Positions 57,872-64,000 of a DNA stretch of 64,000 nucleotides are shown piece after piece (position 1 is the first letter of the stretch; the number at the start of each line of letters is the position of its first letter). Source of the DNA: JAGQRJ01 sp041402045. GTDB lineage: Bacteria; Planctomycetota; J058. The position numbers and the translations under genes were made by a program. The DNA lies in contig JAWKSZ010000020.1 of the NCBI GenBank assembly GCA_041402045.1, forward strand, positions 47,837 through 111,836. Reading direction: 5' to 3'. Under the pieces are notes generated by a model. The model did no database searches, was not told the DNA's origin, and was given only the letters and a program-made list of their open reading frames with translations.

Positions 57872-59448
57872 CCCTCGAGCTCGTAGCGCTCGATCAGGTG
57901 GTAGAGGGTCGAGCGCGGGATCCCCAGCTGGCGCGCCGCGCGGCTCTTGTTGCCGCCGCAGGACTCGAGGGCCAGGGTCACCATTTCCCGCTCGACGTCC
58001 GCCAGGGTCTTGCCCGCGTAGGTCGCGGGGATCGAGCCCCCGAGGCCCTGCCCCGCGCGGATCTCCGGCGAGAGGTGGTTCGCGCTGAGCTTGATCCCGC
58101 CCAGCTCGGCCAGGCGCCGAGCCTCGTTCTCCAACTGCCGCACGTTCCCCGGCCAGGGGTAGCTCGCGAGCAGCTCCAGCGCGCGGGGCGAGAGCCGGAG
58201 CGCGCTGCCCTTGTAGTGCTCGCCGAAGCGCTCGACGAGCAGGGCCACGTCTTCGGGGTGCTCGCGCAGCGGCGCGATCGCGATCCGGTGCACGTCGAGG
58301 CGGTAGTAGAGCTCGGGGCGCAGCGCCTGACCGTCGGCCAGGGTCTGGGGGTCCAAGGACGAGGTCGCGATCACCCGGCACGCGAGCGGCGCGCCGCGCT
58401 GGCCGCCGAGGGCGAGCACCTGCTCCTCCTTGAGCGCGCGCAGGAGCATGCTCTGCACCCGCCAGGGCAGGGCCTCGACCGACTCGAGCACCAGGGTCCC
58501 GCGCCCGGCGAGGGTCAAGGCGCCGCGGCGGTCCTGGGTCGCCCAGGGGAAGGCGCCCTTCTTGTGCCCGAACAGCTCGCTCTCGAGGGCCGCGCCCTCG
58601 AGGGCCGAGCAGTCCACGACGACCAGGGGCTCCTTGGCGCGCTCGCTCTGGGCGTGGATCTCGCGGGCGACCGCCGACTTGCCGCTCCCGGGGTCGCCCA
58701 GGATCAGCGCTGGCTGCCAGGAGCGGGCCGCGCGCTCGACCTCGCTGAACACGCGCTGCAGCGCGGGGGAGACCCCCACGAGCTCGCCGCAGATCACCGG
58801 GGTCGTGGCCAGGGCCGGCGCCGCGCTGGGCTCGTCCGCGGCGTCGGCGCCGAGCCCGCGCGCGCTCTTGAGCTCGGCGGTCTCGAGCGCCAGGGCGGCT
58901 TGGCTGGCGAAGCTGTTGAGCAGGGGCAGGTCCTCGGGCTGGAACACGCCGGGGGTGAAGCGGTGGTCGAGGTAGAGCACGCCCTTGGTCTCGCCGCGCA
59001 GCTTGAGCGGCACGCAGGCGATCGACACCACCCGGTGCTCGCGCACGCTCGAGACCTCGAGCAGGTCGCGGTCGTCCTCGCTGCTGGTGAGCACGCCGTC
59101 GGTGTCGCGCATGAGCACGCGCTCGACCACGGTCTGCGAGACCTGGAGCGCCGAGCGGTCGAAGTTGACCTGGTCGAAGCCGCGGGCGGCCTCGATCTTG
59201 ACCTTGGGGCGCCCGCTCGAGTCCTTGCCGCGCAGGAGCACGAGGAACCCGCGCTCGGCGCGGGAGAGCTCGATCGCGGCGTCGAGGATCCGGGGGATCA
59301 GGCGGGTGGGGCTCTTCTCCGCCGCCAGCGCCTGGGACAGGTCGCGCACGCGGCGCAGCCATTCGAGTTCGCGGCTTGGTTCGTTCACGGTGCCGATCCT
59401 AGCGGGGCGACGGTTCGACGTGGGGTTCTCCAGGGTGGGGTGGCTCAT
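57868..59448 (-). CDS. GAF-AAA+-Fis regulator with degenerate sigma54-activator motifs
   Basis: This 526-residue protein has a GAF domain (about residues 40-190), an AAA+ domain (about 218-450) and a Fis-type helix-turn-helix at the C-terminus (NKSRAARQLGIPRSTLYHLI). Compared with NtrC-type activators, Walker A is kept (GDPGSGKS) and the arginine-finger region RPELYYRLDVHRI is normal. The sigma54-contact loop GAFTGA reads GAFPWA and the Walker B aspartate/glutamate pair (LDE) reads LES. Such a protein may bind ATP but is unlikely to remodel sigma54 polymerase in the ordinary way. It may act as a DNA-binding regulator sensing a ligand through GAF. ATG 59448 or the later GTG may be the start. 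Confidence 0.85.
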   Translation of the reverse strand: MSHPTLENPTSNRRPARIGTVNEPSRELEWLRRVRDLSQALAAEKSPTRLIPRILDAAIELSRAERGFLVLLRGKDSSGRPKVKIEAARGFDQVNFDRSALQVSQTVVERVLMRDTDGVLTSSEDDRDLLEVSSVREHRVVSIACVPLKLRGETKGVLYLDHRFTPGVFQPEDLPLLNSFASQAALALETAELKSARGLGADAADEPSAAPALATTPVICGELVGVSPALQRVFSEVERAARSWQPALILGDPGSGKSAVAREIHAQSERAKEPLVVVDCSALEGAALESELFGHKKGAFPWATQDRRGALTLAGRGTLVLESVEALPWRVQSMLLRALKEEQVLALGGQRGAPLACRVIATSSLDPQTLADGQALRPELYYRLDVHRIAIAPLREHPEDVALLVERFGEHYKGSALRLSPRALELLASYPWPGNVRQLENEARRLAELGGIKLSANHLSPEIRAGQGLGGSIPATYAGKTLADVEREMVTLALESCGGNKSRAARQLGIPRSTLYHLIERYELEG

Positions 59449-59706
59449 GGCGTTCTTCCTCTCTCCGCTGGCGGTCAGTGCAAGTCCCTCGCCAGCAACG
59501 CCCGACGGTCAACGCGCCGCGCGCCGCGACGGGGCGTCCATGGGCTGTCGGCTCTCGGGCACCCCCCGTCCACCTGGGGTGCATGGGGTGCACAGCGAGA
59601 CGTAAGCGGGTCGGAGGTGAACCGTGGCGGGGCTCCAAGTCCATGTGGTCGCGTCGCTTGTGCGTTCCGGGGCGGGCCCATGGGTCGGCGAGCAAGAGCG
59701 TGACGT

Positions 59707-59810
59707 GTCGCGGCTAGGCCAGGGCGGGCAACGTCGCGGCTACGGCAGGGCGGGCGCTGTCGCGGCTATGGCAGGGCGGGCGCTGTCGCGGCTATGGCAG
59801 GGCGGGTAGA
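59707..59810. repeat. Tandem repeat, four copies of a 26-bp unit
   Basis: Four consecutive 26-base units (59707-59732, 59733-59758, 59759-59784, 59785-59810), each beginning GTCGCGGCTA and containing CAGGGCGGG. Copies 2-4 differ from each other by one to four bases. There are no spacers. The gap 59449-60220 has no gene. Confidence 0.9.
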
Positions 59811-60056
59811 TGCCTTTGAACCGCCGAGGCGCAGAGAGCGCAAAGGGTACGCTGAGGCCGCGTCGTCCAAGCCGCGCCTGTACGACGGAGGGGATAGAGG
59901 GTAGCTCCCGCTCAGACTGGGGGCTCGGGAGCACGAACGCGCAGCGCGCGGAGCACCCTCATTCCAGCGGCCTCGTCGCTACGCCCTGGCGCGCCGGCCT
60001 CTGCGTACCCTTTGCGCCCTCTGCGCCTCGGCGGTTCAAGAGCATCTACCCGCCCT
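59800..60056. repeat. Large imperfect inverted repeat with about 57-base arms
   Basis: The left arm (about 59800-59860) begins GGGCGGGTAGATGC and continues through TTGAACCGCCGAGGCGCAGAG to AAAGGGTACGC. The right arm (about 59994-60056) is its reverse complement with only a few mismatches. The spacer is about 130 bases and carries no gene. The arms are flanked outside by two different tandem repeats (59707-59810 and 60052-60126). The arm core shares its 9-base periodic build with the repeat at 45423. Confidence 0.85.
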
Positions 60057-60126
60057 CGCCCGCCGACCCACGAGCCGCCCTCGCCCGCCGAGACACGAGC
60101 CGCCCTCGCCCGCCGACCCACGGGCC
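60052..60126. repeat. Tandem repeat, three copies of a 25-bp unit
   Basis: Three 25-base units (60052-60076, 60077-60101, 60102-60126), each starting GCCCTCGCCCGCCGA and ending ACGAGCC or ACGGGCC. A partial further copy (GTCCCACGAGCCGCC) follows. The array abuts the right arm of the inverted repeat. Confidence 0.88.
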
Positions 60127-60220
60127 GTCCCACGAGCCGCCAAGACGCGGGCCGCTTCCGTCGGCTCTGCGGTTCAGCCGGAGGCTCGAAACGCCGATAA
60201 GGGCTGAGAGGAGGGACCTC

Positions 60221-61039
60221 ATGGGGCAGGCTCACAGCTCGAATTGGGCGGCGCGGATCAAGACCTTCATGACCACGGTGCTGCGCATGCCGCCGCAGGC
60301 TGGGCGGGAGGCGCAGGCGCCCGAGGAGCGGCTGGTCGAGGCCCCGCCCCCCGCGCCGCGGGGCAAGCTCCCCTGCGACGTGCTGCTCACCGTGGGCTGG
60401 GGCTCGATCCCCCTGTTCTCCGCGGGCGAGGTCGACGCCTTCACCTTCTTCCAGCGCGGCGGGGTCTCGCCCCGCTCGGACGTGGAGTTCCTCACCCGGC
60501 TCGACCCCGCGGACTTCGGCACCGAGAACTACAAGGCGTTCGGGCTGGTGCGCCTGCGCAAGCGCGACGCGCAGCCCGTCCCGAGCCTGGCCTCGCTCAC
60601 CGAGTTCTGGCGGAGCATGAAGCAGCGCTACGGGATCGAGACGGTGCCCCGGGCGCGGGCCCTGGTCGGCGAGTTCTCGACCTACGACGCCGCCAACGGC
60701 AGCGGCGGGCTGAACCAGGTCTCGGCCCAGGACCCGGGGCGGATCTTCGCCCGGGTCGGCTCGCGGCGGTTCACCCTGGAGGACATGCTCGAGATCCTGC
60801 GCTGTGAGCTCACCGACGAGCAGAAGATCGCGTGGATCGAGGGCGACTTCCAGACCGCGCCCCCGGCCTCGGAGATCGTGCACCGCTACTACATGACCAC
60901 CGACCGCCAGCCCTACCTGGTGCGCCACCACTGGCGTGACGGGAAGACGCTGTTCCGGGCCGAGACGACCGCCGCGGCGCGGGAAATGGTCTACGCCAGC
61001 GGCGTGTTCAGCCGGCCCGCCCAGCGCAAGGCCGCGTAG
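60221..61039 (+). CDS. Hypothetical protein beside the composite repeat
   Basis: This 272-residue protein starts at ATG 60221, preceded by GAGGAGGGAC. The same frame is open upstream to 59810 only through the repeat element. No signal peptide or membrane segment is seen. The sequence is alpha/beta and well behaved (LPCDVLLTVGWGSIPLFSAG, DAFTFFQRGGVSPRSDVEFL, YGIETVPRARALVGEFSTYD, RHHWRDGKTLFRAET). No known family. It is followed three bases on by another unknown gene, so both are probably one transcription unit. Confidence 0.7.
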   Translation: MGQAHSSNWAARIKTFMTTVLRMPPQAGREAQAPEERLVEAPPPAPRGKLPCDVLLTVGWGSIPLFSAGEVDAFTFFQRGGVSPRSDVEFLTRLDPADFGTENYKAFGLVRLRKRDAQPVPSLASLTEFWRSMKQRYGIETVPRARALVGEFSTYDAANGSGGLNQVSAQDPGRIFARVGSRRFTLEDMLEILRCELTDEQKIAWIEGDFQTAPPASEIVHRYYMTTDRQPYLVRHHWRDGKTLFRAETTAAAREMVYASGVFSRPAQRKAA

Positions 61040-61042
61040 CGG

Positions 61043-61402
61043 GTGCTGCTCACCGAGCGCTCGGCCCTGGCCCTGGTCCCCCTCGAGCCCATGCTCGCCT
61101 GGGTCCGGGGCCTGGACCCCGAGTTGGAGGTCGAGCTCGCCGACCTCCAGCGCGAGCCCAACGTGTACCTGATCCCGGCGGTCGAGAACGACGCGGGGCT
61201 CGGGGAGGTGCTCGAGGACCTGGCCGAGCCGCTGTTCGTCAAGGAGCTCGAGGCCTGGAGCCCCGACGAGGACGCCTGGCCGTCCGAGCGCGGGCCCCAG
61301 GCCCTCGCGCGCTGGTTCCGCCTGGTGCGCTACACCCGGGTCTTCGACGCGGTGCCCGACGACCCGCTGTTCGACGACAGCGAGGTCCTGCACGCGCGCT
61401 GA
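61043..61402 (+). CDS. Hypothetical small protein, partner of the preceding gene
   Basis: This 119-residue protein begins at GTG 61043, three bases after the previous stop. It is acidic and helical, with LALVPLEPMLAWVRGLDPE at the start and WFRLVRYTRVFDAVPDDP near the end. Similar short proteins opening with LLTERSALAL are found as uncharacterised conserved proteins in other bacteria. No catalytic motif is evident. Confidence 0.7.
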   Translation: MLLTERSALALVPLEPMLAWVRGLDPELEVELADLQREPNVYLIPAVENDAGLGEVLEDLAEPLFVKELEAWSPDEDAWPSERGPQALARWFRLVRYTRVFDAVPDDPLFDDSEVLHAR

Positions 61403-61408
61403 GCGCGG

Positions 61409-61858
61409 CTAGCTGCCGGGGATCCCGGGGTCGCGCTCGGGCCACTCCGCGGTCACGGTGGTCGTGATCCCGCCGCGGGCGTTGTAGTGCCCGGTGATCT
61501 GAATGTGCCGCGGCTGCAGGGCCTCGCGCAGGTCCTCGAGGATCTTGTTGGTCACCGTCTCGTGGAAGATCCCTACGTTGCGGAACGCGCCGAGGTAGAG
61601 CTTGAGGCTCTTGAGCTCGAGGATCTTGAGGTCGGGGACGTAGGCGATCTCCATGGAGCCGAAGTCCGGCTGGTCGGTCACCGGACACACCGCGGTGAAC
61701 TCGGGCGCGGTGATCTGGATCACGTAGTCGCGCTGAGGGTAGGCGTTGTCGAAGGTCACGAGGTTCGCCGCGGCCTCGGCGACCCCGGGGTCGTCGAGGC
61801 CCGCGTCACCCCGGCTGCGGACGGCTTCGTTGCGCTCGGCGTCGGTGAGGTCGCTCAT
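61409..61858 (-). CDS. queF: NADPH-dependent 7-cyano-7-deazaguanine reductase QueF
   Basis: QueF reduces preQ0 to preQ1 in queuosine biosynthesis. This 149-residue protein is of the short unimodular type. The catalytic cysteine C58 and proton donor D65 lie in FTAVCPVTDQPDFG, and the substrate-binding motif ELKSLKLYLGAFRNVGIFHE follows, with ITGHYNARGGI near the end. It is intact. Its start is 45 bases after the stop of the deacylase gene on the same strand; no other queuosine gene or preQ1 riboswitch is seen here. Confidence 0.95.
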   Translation of the reverse strand: MSDLTDAERNEAVRSRGDAGLDDPGVAEAAANLVTFDNAYPQRDYVIQITAPEFTAVCPVTDQPDFGSMEIAYVPDLKILELKSLKLYLGAFRNVGIFHETVTNKILEDLREALQPRHIQITGHYNARGGITTTVTAEWPERDPGIPGS

Positions 61859-61902
61859 GCGGGGAAGGTTACCACCCGTCCGCCGCCCGGGGACCGTGAC
61901 CG

Positions 61903-63633
61903 TCAGACCCCCGCGGGAATCCCCACCGGCGCGGGCTGCGGACCGCGCACCAGCGCGCCTGGCAGCTCGCCGGTGGCCTCGTCGCGCTCGCGGGTCACGA
62001 CCCCGGACTTGAGGGTCGCCACGTAGCCCCGCGCGCGCTGGACGAGGCGCCGCCCGCCGGCGGGGAGGTCGCGCACCAGGCGCGGGGCCTCGAGGCGGAG
62101 GGCGTCGAGGTCGATCAGGTTCAGGTCGGCGAGGTAGCCCGGCGCCACGAGCCCGCGGTCCAGGAGCCCGAAGGCCTCGGCGGTCGCCCGGGTCTGGCGC
62201 TGGATCACGTGCTCGAGGGCCAGCCGCGGCCCGCGGCTGCGGTCGCGCGCCCAGTGGGTGAGCATGAAGGTCGGCATGCCCCCGTCGCAGATCGCCCCGC
62301 AGTGGGCGCCGGCGTCGGAGAGGCCCATGAGGGTCCGGGGGTCCTGGTGCAGCTCGAACAAGGGCGCCAGGTCGCCGCCCGCGTAGTTGAACAGCGGGAA
62401 GTAGAGGAAGCCCTGGCCGTCGCCCGCGAGGAGCGCGTCGAGGGCGACCTCGGCGGGGTCCAGCCCGCGAGCCTGGGCCACCGCGGCGACGCTCTGGGCG
62501 GGGGTCGGCTCGTAGTCGATCGTGCCGTCGGGGTTCGGGAGGAACATGCGCCCGTAGGTCTGGGCAATGAAGTCCTCGAAGGGCCCCAGGCTCAACGGGC
62601 CGTCGGCCACGAGCTGCGCGCGGAACGCGGGGTCCCGCAGCGCGGCCACGCGCTCGGGCAGCGGCAGGTGCGCGATCGCCTGGTAGCGGGCGTAGGGCAC
62701 GAAGGGGTGCGCGGTGGCGTCGAGGGTCATGAGGATCCCGATCGCGCGCCCGGCGACCTGGGCCCGCACCCGGGGGTCCATGCGCTGGAGCTGCGCGGCG
62801 ACCTGCCGCCAGAGCTCGGGGGCCTGGTCGATCTGGCTCAGGTTGAACATGACCGGGCAGCCGACCTCCTGGGCCAGCTCGTCCACCCACAGGAGCTCCT
62901 CGGGGACGCGCACGTGGTCGGTCGCGAGCTGGAACACGCCGTGGCCGGCGCGCCCGAGGGCGGCGGCGATCCCGAACAGCTCCTCGCGGGTGGCGAAGGT
63001 GCCGGGGACGGGGACCCCCTCCATGCTCTTGTGGAGCAGGGTGCGCGAGGTGCTGAACCCGAGGGCGCCCGCGCGCAGCGCCTCCTCGACCAGCTCCGCC
63101 ATGCGCGCCACGTCCTCCGGCCGGGCGACGTCGTTGTTCGCGCCGCGCTCGCCCATGACGTAGGCGCGCAGCGCGCCATGGGGGACCTGGGCGCCGAGGT
63201 CCAGCGCGCGCGGGAAGCGCTCCAGCGCGTCCAGATACTCGGGGAAGCTCTCCCACTCCCAGCGAATGCCCTCGGTCAGCGCGCTGCCGGGAATGTCCTC
63301 GACGCCCTCCATGAGCCCGATCAGCCACTCCCGGCGGTCGGGGTGCGCCGGGGCGAAGCCCACACCGCAGCTCCCCTGGATCGCGGTGGTCACGCCGTGC
63401 CAGCCCGAGGGGGTGAGCTGCGGGTCCCAGGTCGCCTGGGCGTCGTAGTGGGTGTGCAGGTCGACGAAGCCAGGGCACACGATCAGGCCGCGGGCGTCCA
63501 GCTCGCGTCGACCGGGGCCGACGTCCTCGCCCACGGCCACGATCCGCGCGCCGTCCACCGCCACGTCTGCCTCGCGGCGCGCGGCGCCGCTCCCGTCCAC
63601 CAGGGTTCCGCCTCGAATCACCAGCTCGTGCAC
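61903..63633 (-). CDS. N-acyl-D-amino-acid deacylase family amidohydrolase
   Basis: This 576-residue amidohydrolase has the HxH metal site FVDLHTHYDAQATWDP near residue 58, the cysteine metal ligand motif of D-aminoacylases GSCGVGFAPAHPD, and DAGAHCGAICDGG with the catalytic aspartate near residue 410. The family hydrolyses N-acyl-D-amino acids and related cyclic ureides or dipeptides. Length and motif order fit complete enzymes. It is divergent from the TetR gene at 63751 and their shared promoter region carries two palindromes, so it is probably the TetR target. Confidence 0.88.
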   Translation of the reverse strand: MHELVIRGGTLVDGSGAARREADVAVDGARIVAVGEDVGPGRRELDARGLIVCPGFVDLHTHYDAQATWDPQLTPSGWHGVTTAIQGSCGVGFAPAHPDRREWLIGLMEGVEDIPGSALTEGIRWEWESFPEYLDALERFPRALDLGAQVPHGALRAYVMGERGANNDVARPEDVARMAELVEEALRAGALGFSTSRTLLHKSMEGVPVPGTFATREELFGIAAALGRAGHGVFQLATDHVRVPEELLWVDELAQEVGCPVMFNLSQIDQAPELWRQVAAQLQRMDPRVRAQVAGRAIGILMTLDATAHPFVPYARYQAIAHLPLPERVAALRDPAFRAQLVADGPLSLGPFEDFIAQTYGRMFLPNPDGTIDYEPTPAQSVAAVAQARGLDPAEVALDALLAGDGQGFLYFPLFNYAGGDLAPLFELHQDPRTLMGLSDAGAHCGAICDGGMPTFMLTHWARDRSRGPRLALEHVIQRQTRATAEAFGLLDRGLVAPGYLADLNLIDLDALRLEAPRLVRDLPAGGRRLVQRARGYVATLKSGVVTRERDEATGELPGALVRGPQPAPVGIPAGV

Positions 63634-63648
63634 GCCGCACCTCCGAAC

Positions 63649-63696
63649 TGCGAATCACATTCGCACTTTTGGCCTGAAAGAGCGAATCAAATTCGC
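63649..63696. promoter_or_regulatory. Two operator palindromes between deacylase and TetR genes
   Basis: TGCGAAT-CAC-ATTCGCA (63649-63665) and GCGAAT-CAA-ATTCGC (63682-63696) are perfect inverted repeats sharing the core GCGAATcanATTCGC. Their centres are 32 bases apart, about three helical turns. The region between 63634 and 63750 is less GC-rich than elsewhere and serves both divergent genes. Binding by the TetR protein encoded at 63751 is inferred from position. Confidence 0.75.
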
Positions 63697-63750
63697 ATTT
63701 CTCTAAGGTGCGTGCTCCCAATCGCTAAGGAGCCTGCTAGCCTCGTGCTC

Positions 63751-64000
63751 ATGGGTGTCAGGCAGGAGCGGCGCGAGGCGCGGACCCGGGAGTTGCTCGA
63801 CGCAGCCATGGAGCTGCTCGTCGCGGAGGGTCTCAAGGGGCTCACGATCGGGGCCCTCGCTCAGCAGGTCGACGCCGCCGTCGGCGCGATCTACCGCTAC
63901 TTCCCCAGCAAGACCGCGCTCCTGGTCGCGCTCCAGCTGCGCGCGATCGAGGAGCTCCGGCGCGAGGTCGAGGCCGCCTTGGCTCGGGTCGACGGCGCCT
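63751..64000 (+). CDS. TetR/AcrR family transcription regulator, partial (3' end outside window)
   Basis: ATG 63751 begins 83 visible codons. The N-terminal DNA-binding domain is typical: RTRELLDAAMELLVAEGLKG, then LTIGALAQQVDAAVGAIYRY with FPSKTALLVAL. The ligand-binding domain lies beyond the window. It is divergent from the deacylase gene and is the likely regulator of the two palindromes at 63649-63696. Confidence 0.9.
   Translation, partial: MGVRQERREARTRELLDAAMELLVAEGLKGLTIGALAQQVDAAVGAIYRYFPSKTALLVALQLRAIEELRREVEAALARVDGA

Noticed and set aside
59707..60126. Tandem repeats as a CRISPR array
   Set aside because: Units are contiguous with no spacers and no cas gene is present.
61859..61902. 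preQ1 riboswitch upstream of queF
   Set aside because: The gap is only 44 bases and shows no H-type pseudoknot or the A-rich tail expected of a preQ1 aptamer.

Overview
The window is very GC-rich (about 70% or more by eye), densely coded on both strands, and uses many GTG/TTG starts and 4-nt ATGA/GTGA gene overlaps. The gene mix is typical of a large-genome environmental bacterium, most likely a Planctomycetota lineage, with Myxococcota the main alternative. It includes a vWA (YfbK-like) protein paired with a sigma factor, prokaryotic RING-type zinc fingers, Hanks-type kinases (one followed by a formylglycine-generating-enzyme-like domain), several leucine-rich-repeat proteins, a HEAT-repeat protein, a class IV (HDAC11-like) deacetylase and a fused ResB-CcsA cytochrome c maturation protein. 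No rRNA or ribosomal marker is present, so the assignment is an inference from gene content.

Layout. 1-5.3 kb: partial serine hydrolase, vWA protein plus sigma factor, and two membrane proteins with RING-like zinc modules. 5.3-12.1 kb, minus strand: a coiled-coil protein with a broken N-terminus, a DUF3124 protein, a broken HPF1-like/LRR gene and a HEAT protein. 12.2-17.5 kb: ketopantoate reductase, small tautomerase, MocR regulator with DUF2917 partner and palindromic operators, and the HDAC-like gene. 17.4-22.8 kb, minus strand: a tightly overlapping five-gene unit (three lipoproteins, PAP2 phosphatase, DUF1206 membrane protein) and an SGNH hydrolase. 22.9-38 kb: Old Yellow Enzyme, LRR proteins, HExxH protein, phosphoglycolate phosphatase-like HAD, methyltransferase, a broken kinase, VOC protein, undecaprenyl-phosphate sugar transferase, ABC-F ATPase and a Tat-exported dienelactone hydrolase. 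38.4-45.4 kb: RsgA, an orphan NuoM-like/NuoN-like pair, LOG protein, zinc-ribbon protein and tRNA-Thr(CGU). 45.6-53.8 kb: VOC protein; a compact minus-strand operon encoding an MshEN protein, a HU-like/receiver/HATPase fusion and a TerB-LETM1 fusion; then ResB-CcsA coupled to a three-repeat lipoprotein. 54-64 kb: Ser/Thr kinase with TPR-like tail, alpha/beta hydrolase, a GAF-AAA-Fis regulator with degenerate catalytic motifs, a composite palindromic repeat, two unknown genes, QueF, an N-acyl-D-amino-acid deacylase and a divergent partial TetR regulator with two operator palindromes.

A striking property of the window is the number of single-base frameshifts inside otherwise well-conserved genes. 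They cluster at 7-10, 13-17, 23, 28-35, 37-38 and 43 kb, plus one near 55.75 kb. Elsewhere, for example 44.5-55.7 and 56.9-64 kb, frames are intact. Many broken genes keep every diagnostic residue, so uncorrected assembly indels are the simplest explanation, although genuine decay is possible for the worst cases. Such genes are listed as single features spanning the frames.

The most promising candidates for new biology are the 46.0-49.2 kb operon, the HPF1-like/LRR fusion, the orphan complex-I-like pair lacking a key glutamate, the GAF-AAA regulator without GAFTGA, and the mirrored repeat element at 59.7-60.1 kb.
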